This document shows, one piece after another, positions 32,840 through 38,114 of a DNA stretch of 38,114 bases. The notes beneath the pieces are model-generated. The model made no database searches. It had not been told where the DNA came from and saw only the letters and a list, made by a program, of their open reading frames with translations. The DNA is from Flavobacteriaceae bacterium (lineage in GTDB: Bacteria; Bacteroidota; Bacteroidia; Flavobacteriales; Flavobacteriaceae): contig JAIUMH010000012.1 of assembly GCA_022565635.1 (NCBI GenBank), positions 1 through 38,114 on the forward strand, written 5' to 3'. How positions within the stretch are numbered: the first letter of the stretch is position 1; each line of letters starts with the position of its first letter. A program made the position numbers and the translations under genes.

Positions 32840-34144
32840 TCAGTTTGATTTCCCCATCACAAAAGTAGCAATAATATTTTCTGAATTCCCTAAAATTTGT
32901 AATCCAAATAAAGCTTCTTCAAGGGTCTTCACCGATTTCATCCTTAGTTTTTGTAGTGGACTTACGGCAGGATCAATAATATTAAAATCAGCTTCCATTC
33001 CGGGTTCTAATTTTCCTATTTGATCTTCTAAACTTAAAGCTTTTGCTCCCCCTAAAGTGGCTAAATAAAATGCTTTTAATGGGGAGAGTGACTTTTGATT
33101 ATCTTCAGGAAATAAACCTTTTCTTAACTGAGTCACTTTATAGGCTTCATTTAAAGTGTTAAGCATGTTGAAGCTTGTGCCTGCGCCTACATCAGTTCCC
33201 ATCCCTACATGAATGTTCAACTCTTCTGCTTTTTCTAAGTTGAATAGTCCACTGCCTAAAAATAAATTGGAAGTTGGACAAAAAGCAATACTGCAATTGT
33301 GATTTGCTAAGTCTTTCCATTCTTCGTTTTCCAAATGAATGCAATGAGCAAAAACTGATTTTTTTGTAAGTAAATTAGCTTGTTTGTAAACGCCTAAGTA
33401 ATTTTTAGCTTCAGGAAAAAGCTCCTTAGTGAATGCTATTTCATTTTGGTTTTCAGAAAGATGTGTATGTAGATAAACATCAGGATACTCTAGGAGTAAT
33501 TGGCCTGCTTTTTCTAATTGCTTCTGTGTAGAAGTAATGGCAAATCGAGGGGTTACGGCATAGCTCAATCGCCCTTTATTGTGCCATTTTTCAATAAGTT
33601 CTTTGCTTTCTTTGTAGCTAGATTCGGGCGTATCAACTAAATATTCTGGCGCATTTCTGTCCATCATTACCTTACCACAAATCATTCTTAAATTACGTTG
33701 TTCAGCTTCTTCAAAAAAGGCTTCAACAGAGTTTTTATGTACGCTTCCAAAAACCAAGGCGGTGGTAGTTCCATTTTTCAGTAATTCATTCAAAAAAAAA
33801 CTCGAAATCTCTTTCGCGTAAGCGTAATCTTCAAATTTTCTTTCAGTAGGGAAGGTGTATTTTTCTAACCATTCTAACAAAGCTTCGCCATAGGCGCCAA
33901 TCATTTCAGTTTGTGGATAGTGAATATGCGTATCAATAAACCCAGGTACAATCCATTGGTCTTTAAAATTGTACCATTGATAGTTGGATTTTTCGGTAGC
34001 GCTTACTTCTGTATAGGCTTTCACTTTTTCAATAATTCCGTTATTGGTGAATAAAACGTGGTTAGGTAAATGAACCAGCGCATCATCAGTTTGGTTGGGG
34101 TCTGCTTTGAAATAAAGTAAAGTTCCGTGAAAAGCTTTCTGCAT
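32840..34144 (-). CDS. guaD: Guanine deaminase
   Basis: This amidohydrolase deaminates guanine to xanthine in purine salvage and breakdown. It shows PGFIDTHIHYPQTEMIGAYG with the zinc ligands HxH, EKYTFPTERKF, which is specific for guanine deaminases, then YLHTHLSENQNE (another ligand), FAHCIHLENEEW, and GMGTDVGAGTSFNML (the metal-binding Asp). The length of 434 residues is normal. ATG 34144 has a -7 box upstream at 34164-34171. It is divergent from the small Cys-rich gene and hutU. Confidence 0.95.
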   Translation of the reverse strand: MQKAFHGTLLYFKADPNQTDDALVHLPNHVLFTNNGIIEKVKAYTEVSATEKSNYQWYNFKDQWIVPGFIDTHIHYPQTEMIGAYGEALLEWLEKYTFPTERKFEDYAYAKEISSFFLNELLKNGTTTALVFGSVHKNSVEAFFEEAEQRNLRMICGKVMMDRNAPEYLVDTPESSYKESKELIEKWHNKGRLSYAVTPRFAITSTQKQLEKAGQLLLEYPDVYLHTHLSENQNEIAFTKELFPEAKNYLGVYKQANLLTKKSVFAHCIHLENEEWKDLANHNCSIAFCPTSNLFLGSGLFNLEKAEELNIHVGMGTDVGAGTSFNMLNTLNEAYKVTQLRKGLFPEDNQKSLSPLKAFYLATLGGAKALSLEDQIGKLEPGMEADFNIIDPAVSPLQKLRMKSVKTLEEALFGLQILGNSENIIATFVMGKSN

Positions 34145-34163
34145 AAAAAATAATTTTAAAGTG

Positions 34164-34171
34164 CAAAGGTA
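34164..34171 (-). promoter_or_regulatory. -7 box for guaD
   Basis: The minus strand reads TACCTTTG, matching TAnnTTTG, with an inferred start near 34157 and a leader of about 13 bases. Confidence 0.45.
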
Positions 34172-34315
34172 AGTGTTTTACTGCTATGCTTCTTTAGCTT
34201 TGAAATGAAGGCGAGTTTTAAATTAGGTTTGTAGGCAAAAAAGAGAAAAGCCTACTACCTTCATAATTTATACTCAACATTCATTAAATAGCTTTTTACT
34301 TATTTCAACTTTGCG

Positions 34316-34323
34316 TAAATTTG
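34316..34323 (+). promoter_or_regulatory. -7 box for the Cys-rich gene and hutU
   Basis: TAAATTTG matches TAnnTTTG. Transcription would begin near 34330, 10 bases before the GTG at 34340, so the small gene is the first of the operon. Confidence 0.5.
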
Positions 34324-34339
34324 TGTAAAATTTTTTACA

Positions 34340-34492
34340 GTGAAAAAGAGAATCCCTATAGAAAAAGGTGATTACTATTTAACTCCCGAAGGCTACAAAT
34401 GCTTTACCGAACAATACCATCTTAAACGCGGTTATTGTTGTAAAAGCGGTTGCCGGCATTGTCCTTACGGGTATAATAAAAAACAAGAATAA
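34340..34492 (+). CDS. Small Cys-rich protein, DUF5522-like
   Basis: A 50-residue protein starting at GTG. It reads VKKRIPIEKGDYYLTPEGYK and continues with Cys21, then a cluster CCKSGCRHCPYGY (Cys33, 34, 38, 41). The GDYYL.PEGY and CC..GCRHCPYG pattern matches the DUF5522 family, short proteins of Bacteroidota and other phyla with no known function; the cysteine spacing suggests metal or cluster binding. Its TAA is directly followed by the hutU ATG with no gap, so it is translated from the same mRNA. A -7 box 17 bases before the GTG supports the start. Confidence 0.85.
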   Translation: MKKRIPIEKGDYYLTPEGYKCFTEQYHLKRGYCCKSGCRHCPYGYNKKQE

Positions 34493-36529
34493 ATGGAAAC
34501 AACGCTTACATTTGCCCAAGAAATTAAACAAGGAATTCCCGCTGAATTACCAGCACCAAAAGCTTACGATGAGCGTGTGAATCACGCACCCATTAGAAAG
34601 CAGATTTTAAATAAGGAAGAGAAAAAATTAGCCTTAAGAAATGCCTTGAGGTATTTTGAACCCAAGCATCACGCCACATTAATTCCGGAGTTTAAAGCTG
34701 AATTGGATACTTATGGTAGAATTTACATGCATAGGTTTAGACCAGATTATAAAATTTATGCGCGTCCAATTCATGAATATCCTGGAAATAGTTTAGAAGC
34801 TAAGGCCATTATGTTGATGATTCAGAATAACCTTGATCACGCCGTGGCACAACATCCACACGAATTGATTACTTACGGAGGTAACGGAGGTGTTTTTCAA
34901 AATTGGGCGCAGTATTTATTAACGATGCAGTACTTGTCTGAAATGACTGATGAGCAAACTTTAGTGATGTATTCTGGTCATCCTATGGGGCTTTTTCCAT
35001 CGCATAAAAATGCACCAAGAGTAGTGGTTACTAACGGAATGGTGATTCCTAATTATTCAAAACCCGATGATTGGGAGAAATTTAATGCTTTAGGTGTTTC
35101 TCAATTTGGACAAATGACGGCTGGAAGTTATATGTATATTGGTCCGCAAGGAATTGTGCATGGAACTACCATCACTGTGCTTAACGGCTTTAGAAAAATG
35201 AATAAATCACCAGAAGGTGGTTTGTTTGTTACCGCCGGACTTGGAGGAATGAGTGGTGCGCAACCCAAAGCAGGAAACATTGCTGGTTGTATTACAGTTT
35301 GTGCAGAAGTGAATCCAAAAGCGACTCAAACAAGGCATAGTCAAGGATGGGTAGACGAAGTGATAAGCGATTTAGATCAGCTTGCTCATCGCGTTAAAGA
35401 AGCTATGGCCAACAAAGAAGTCGTTTCTATTGCTTATGGTGGTAATGTAGTTGATGTTTGGGAGAAGTTTTTAGAAGAAGATATTCAAATTGATTTAGGA
35501 AGTGATCAGACTTCCTTACATAATCCATGGGCAGGGGGCTATTATCCAGCAGGATATTCCTACGAAGAAGCCAATCAAATGATGGCAGAAGATCCTGAGC
35601 AGTTTAAACAAGTGGTTAGAGAAAGTTTAATAAGACACGCAGATGCGGTCAACGCACATACAGCTAAAGGAACTTACTTTTTTGATTACGGAAATGCTTT
35701 TCTTTTGGAAGCATCAAGAGCAGGAGCTAAAATTTATAAAGATGAAAAAGGGAAGTTAGTAAATCAGCAAGAATTAGGAAATCCAGGTGCTCCTTTTGCT
35801 TATCCTAGTTATGTGCAAGACATTATGGGACCGATGTGTTTTGATTATGGATTTGGTCCTTTTAGATGGGTTTGTGCTTCTGGAAATCCACAGGATTTAG
35901 CCAAAACCGATGAAATTGCTACGGAAGTCTTAGAACATCTTAAGCAAGATGCGCCAGAGGAAATTCAGCAACAAATGGCGGATAATATTAAATGGATAAA
36001 AGGTGCGCAAGAAAATAAATTAGTGGTGGGGTCGAAAGCCCGAATTCTTTATGCTGATGCTTTAGGGAGAATGAAAATAGCAGAAGCTTTTAACAAGGCT
36101 ATTGAAGCTGGAATTATAGGCCCTGTTATTTTGGGGAGAGATCACCACGATGTATCTGGAACCGATTCGCCTTACCGTGAAACTTCCAATATTTATGATG
36201 GAAGTAAATTTACTGCAGACATGGCTATTCAAAATGTGATTGGAGATAGCTTTAGAGGTGCAACTTGGGTGAGTATTCACAACGGCGGTGGTGTTGGTTG
36301 GGGAGAAGTAATTAACGGCGGATTTGGTATGCTTCTTGATGGTAGTATTAATGCAAACGAAAAGTTGCATTCAATGCTACATTGGGATGTAAATAACGGT
36401 ATTGCTCGCCGTTCATGGGCTAGAAATGACGAAGCTATTTTTGCCATTCAACGCGCCATGGAAGCGGAGCCAAAACTAAAAGTAAGTATCCCCAATCAAG
36501 TAGATGATGCGCTTTTAGAAAACGTATAA
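34493..36529 (+). CDS. hutU: Urocanate hydratase
   Basis: The second step of histidine degradation, turning urocanate into imidazolonepropionate with a tightly bound NAD. HELITYGGNGGVFQNWAQY and MYSGHPMGLFPSH are the N-terminal family segments. TAGLGGMSGAQPKAG binds NAD, and FRWVCASGNPQDL contains the catalytic-site Cys. NGGGVGWGEVINGGFGM lies near the end. With 678 residues it is longer than the roughly 555 of Pseudomonas HutU, as in other Bacteroidota. No other hut gene is in the window. Confidence 0.97.
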   Translation: METTLTFAQEIKQGIPAELPAPKAYDERVNHAPIRKQILNKEEKKLALRNALRYFEPKHHATLIPEFKAELDTYGRIYMHRFRPDYKIYARPIHEYPGNSLEAKAIMLMIQNNLDHAVAQHPHELITYGGNGGVFQNWAQYLLTMQYLSEMTDEQTLVMYSGHPMGLFPSHKNAPRVVVTNGMVIPNYSKPDDWEKFNALGVSQFGQMTAGSYMYIGPQGIVHGTTITVLNGFRKMNKSPEGGLFVTAGLGGMSGAQPKAGNIAGCITVCAEVNPKATQTRHSQGWVDEVISDLDQLAHRVKEAMANKEVVSIAYGGNVVDVWEKFLEEDIQIDLGSDQTSLHNPWAGGYYPAGYSYEEANQMMAEDPEQFKQVVRESLIRHADAVNAHTAKGTYFFDYGNAFLLEASRAGAKIYKDEKGKLVNQQELGNPGAPFAYPSYVQDIMGPMCFDYGFGPFRWVCASGNPQDLAKTDEIATEVLEHLKQDAPEEIQQQMADNIKWIKGAQENKLVVGSKARILYADALGRMKIAEAFNKAIEAGIIGPVILGRDHHDVSGTDSPYRETSNIYDGSKFTADMAIQNVIGDSFRGATWVSIHNGGGVGWGEVINGGFGMLLDGSINANEKLHSMLHWDVNNGIARRSWARNDEAIFAIQRAMEAEPKLKVSIPNQVDDALLENV

Positions 36530-36531
36530 AA

Positions 36532-37059
36532 ATGAGAGCGGTAGTAGTGTTTTTAGGATTGATGCTGAGCTTGAGTACCCTAACCTCATGTTCAAGTATA
36601 AGTGTAGCTTCAGATTATGATCGTGAAATTGATTTTTCACAATACAAAACTTTTGCCTTTTATAAACCAGGTATTGACGAAGTGGAGATCTCTGATTTAG
36701 ATAAGCGCCGAATTCTCCGAGCTATAGACCGCGAGCTAACAAATAAAGGCATGCTGAAATCACCTGATCCTGATTTGTTAATCAACATTTTTACGGAAGA
36801 GCATGATTATGTGAATGTTTGGAACGACTTTGGCTGGGGAATGGGCTGGGGTTGGGGCTGGGGTATGGGTATGCCCATGCACAGTGTACACCGAACTACC
36901 GAAGGAACACTATACATTGATTTAATAGACAAAAAAAGAAATCAGCTGGTTTGGCAAGGTATGGGCGAAGGAATTTTATCTCAACGCATGGATAAAAAAG
37001 AAGCTTTTATCAATGAGATTGTCACCAAAATTTTAAATCGCTATCCGCCTAAAAAGTAA
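36532..37059 (+). CDS. DUF4136 lipoprotein
   Basis: A lipoprotein of 175 residues that starts two bases after the hutU stop. The signal ends LTSCSS, with Cys20 as the lipidation site. The body matches DUF4136: SDYDREIDFSQYKTFAFYKPG at the start, then RRILRAIDRELTNKGM, LLINIFTEEHDYVNV, GTLYIDLIDKKRNQLVWQGMG and an end with ILNRYPPKK. A Gly/Trp/Met-rich loop (WGMGWGWGWGMGMPMH, about 101-118) is inserted before VHRTTEGTLYID, a feature shared by many members. Function unknown, probably at the outer membrane. Confidence 0.92.
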   Translation: MRAVVVFLGLMLSLSTLTSCSSISVASDYDREIDFSQYKTFAFYKPGIDEVEISDLDKRRILRAIDRELTNKGMLKSPDPDLLINIFTEEHDYVNVWNDFGWGMGWGWGWGMGMPMHSVHRTTEGTLYIDLIDKKRNQLVWQGMGEGILSQRMDKKEAFINEIVTKILNRYPPKK

Positions 37060-37065
37060 AATTTT

Positions 37066-37104
37066 AAAAAAAGCTGTTATGAAATTTTATAACAGCTTTT
37101 TTTT
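37066..37104. terminator. Terminator after the DUF4136 gene
   Basis: A 15-bp stem (37066-37080: seven A then GCTGTTAT; 37089-37103: ATAACAGC then T-run) encloses an 8-base loop, ending in eight T. Confidence 0.9.
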
Positions 37105-37354
37105 ATGATTCGGTTTTAAATCATATTTTTCAACTTTAGTAAATTGGTGTTGAAGCTACTTCATGATTTTTTTGAATTTGACAAGGAATACTTATTATTG
37201 TAGAGTTTTTAACCAATAGACAAATACAATACTTGCATATAAGTTTTCGTTTTTAGTGAAGTAATAAGATATTTAGATGGCGGTTGGATTTGTTAATGAG
37301 TTGGCAGTAATTCGAGAAATCCCGTTTTGAAATTAAAAATTAAGTAAAAAATTG
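37105..37354. other. Intergenic spacer before the toxin-antitoxin pair
   Basis: About 250 AT-rich bases with no gene, repeat or convincing hairpin. The promoter of the toxin-antitoxin pair lies at its right end. Confidence 0.5.
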
Positions 37355-37362
37355 TATTTTTG
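37355..37362 (+). promoter_or_regulatory. -7 box for the toxin-antitoxin operon
   Basis: TATTTTTG matches TAnnTTTG, with TTTG at 37326-37329 a possible -33 element at a slightly long spacing of 25. The predicted start near 37369 leaves about 11 bases before ATG 37380. Confidence 0.5.
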
Positions 37363-37379
37363 GAAGAAATAAATAGAAA

Positions 37380-37616
37380 ATGGATTTACAAACAAGAAAA
37401 CTCAACTTGATAACTTATTTAGCTCAAATTAAGGACGAAATATTTTTCGATAAGCTAGAAAATTATATTCTAAAAAGAGAAGTTGAGCGTAACCCTGACT
37501 TAACTCCATTTACTGTTGCTGAGTTAATTAAACGAATTGAAAAGTCCGAACTAGATTTTGAAAATGGAAATTTTAAAAGTCAAGAAGATTTAGAGAAAAT
37601 ATCGGAAAATTGGTAG
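37380..37616 (+). CDS. Probable antitoxin of a ParE-type pair
   Basis: A 78-residue acidic protein located 2 bases before a ParE-like toxin. It has no recognised DNA-binding motif. The C-terminal part FTVAELIKRIEKSELDFENG followed by NFKSQEDLEKI resembles toxin-binding tails of Bacteroidota antitoxins, which commonly read ...R...E.D..NG.....EEL. The N-terminus MDLQTRKLNLITYLAQIKDE may form helices for dimerisation. The antitoxin call rests mainly on position and the tail. Confidence 0.75.
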   Translation: MDLQTRKLNLITYLAQIKDEIFFDKLENYILKREVERNPDLTPFTVAELIKRIEKSELDFENGNFKSQEDLEKISENW

Positions 37617-37618
37617 GA

Positions 37619-37936
37619 ATGAAAATAGTTTGGACTGATTTTGCAATTAGAAATTTAAAAGAAATATTTGACTTTTATTGTTCTAAAGCTAATATAAAAG
37701 TAGCCCATAAAATTAGAAGACAAATTCTTAACACGTCTAAACAATTAAAAAATAATCCATATTCTGGTCAAGTTGAACTAAACCTAACAAGATTAAAGAA
37801 AAATCATAGATATTTAGTAAGTGGACATTATAAACTAATTTACAGAGTCTTAGATAATCAAGTCATAATTAATGATGTTTTTGACACAAGACAAAACCCA
37901 TCTAAAATGAATGACGAAAAACGAATATCGGAATAG
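37619..37936 (+). CDS. RelE/ParE-superfamily toxin
   Basis: A 105-residue RelE/ParE-fold protein. It opens MKIVWTDFAIRNLKEIFDFY, the usual ParE start, followed by NPYSGQVELNL, LKKNHRYLVSGHYKLIYRVLDN and VIINDVFDTRQNP, which form the conserved beta sheet and the C-terminal Arg region. ParE toxins inhibit gyrase, RelE toxins cut mRNA; this one is nearer ParE. ATG 37619 is used; a TTG at 37610 would overlap the antitoxin. Type II pairs stabilise DNA or act in stress and phage defence. Confidence 0.88.
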   Translation: MKIVWTDFAIRNLKEIFDFYCSKANIKVAHKIRRQILNTSKQLKNNPYSGQVELNLTRLKKNHRYLVSGHYKLIYRVLDNQVIINDVFDTRQNPSKMNDEKRISE

Positions 37937-37965
37937 AGCACTGCTACCAACAGCACATATCAAAA

Positions 37966-38034
37966 ACCTGCCTTTGCTGGCGAGCAGGTAGAGAGATTTG
38001 TGCTACACCTGCCTGCTAAACGCAGTCAGATAGG
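37966..38034. repeat. GC-rich palindromes at the right end (copy D)
   Basis: ACCTGC/GCAGGT arms (37966-37971 and 37984-37989) surround CTTTGCTGG, which matches the CCTGCCTTTGCTG core of copy B. A second, degenerate palindrome (ACCTGCCTG ... CAGTCAGATAGG) follows at about 38007-38034. These are diverged relatives of the dispersed repeat. No gene is visible from 37937 to the end of the window. Confidence 0.55.
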
Positions 38035-38114
38035 ACGAGAGTTTTGTGTATATGTAGGAATTGAATTTTAAACTGGAAAAAAGTGTATTTTAAGTTTCTA
38101 TTTATGGTATGTGC

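Overview
The window looks like chromosomal core sequence from a low-GC marine or halotolerant member of the Flavobacteriia (Bacteroidota). Four things point there: a gliding-motility lipoprotein gene (gldH); S46 and S8 peptidases and many lipoproteins; Bacteroidota-type promoters (TAnnTTTG -7 boxes) just upstream of many starts with almost no Shine-Dalgarno sequences; and a bacterial geranylgeranylglyceryl-phosphate synthase beside a mevalonate-pathway gene. No rRNA, tRNA, CRISPR array, prophage or insertion sequence was seen.

Layout. 1-790: gene-free flank with a dispersed GC-rich repeat, small hairpins and a strong candidate structured RNA (about 630-789, +). 788-4286 (-): purD then a DPP11-type S46 peptidase. 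4358-5677 (+): a phenylacetate-CoA-ligase-like enzyme with no usable ATG. 5831-8442 (-): an S8 lipoprotein protease and an MBL-fold hydrolase. 8614-10437 (+): a sodium/proton antiporter gene broken by three frameshifts, followed by dprA. 11633-18341 (-): OmpW-like porin, the ricT-gldH-pbp1A operon with overlapping genes, and glnS. 18576-21026 (+): small lipoprotein and prfC. 21114-24508: CBS protein (-), HMG-CoA synthase (+), GGGP synthase and a phosphopantetheinyl transferase (-). 24562-27590 (+): ahcY, then a 650-base low-complexity/tandem-repeat spacer, then an HTH-Fic protein whose promoter overlaps a perfect 16-base palindrome. 27762-29114 (+): nhaA. 29454-32568 (-): ACC deaminase-like enzyme, LysM glucosaminidase lipoprotein, hemL. 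32840-34144 (-): guanine deaminase. 34340-37059 (+): a 50-residue Cys-rich protein, urocanate hydratase, DUF4136 lipoprotein. 37380-37936 (+): a ParE-type toxin-antitoxin pair.

Most genes are housekeeping: purine synthesis and salvage (purD, guaD), histidine degradation (hutU), isoprenoid/ether-lipid precursors (mvaS, GGGP synthase), haem (hemL), translation (glnS, prfC), envelope (pbp1A, gldH, OmpW, glucosaminidase) and ion homeostasis (nhaA intact, the other antiporter broken). Many genes or operons end in strong stem-loop terminators, several of them bidirectional between convergent genes.

I do not see a clear multi-gene undescribed system. The best candidates for a second look are the structured RNA at the left end, the palindrome-controlled HTH-Fic gene with its repeat-rich upstream region, the broken antiporter, the dispersed repeat family and the tiny Cys-rich gene that abuts hutU.
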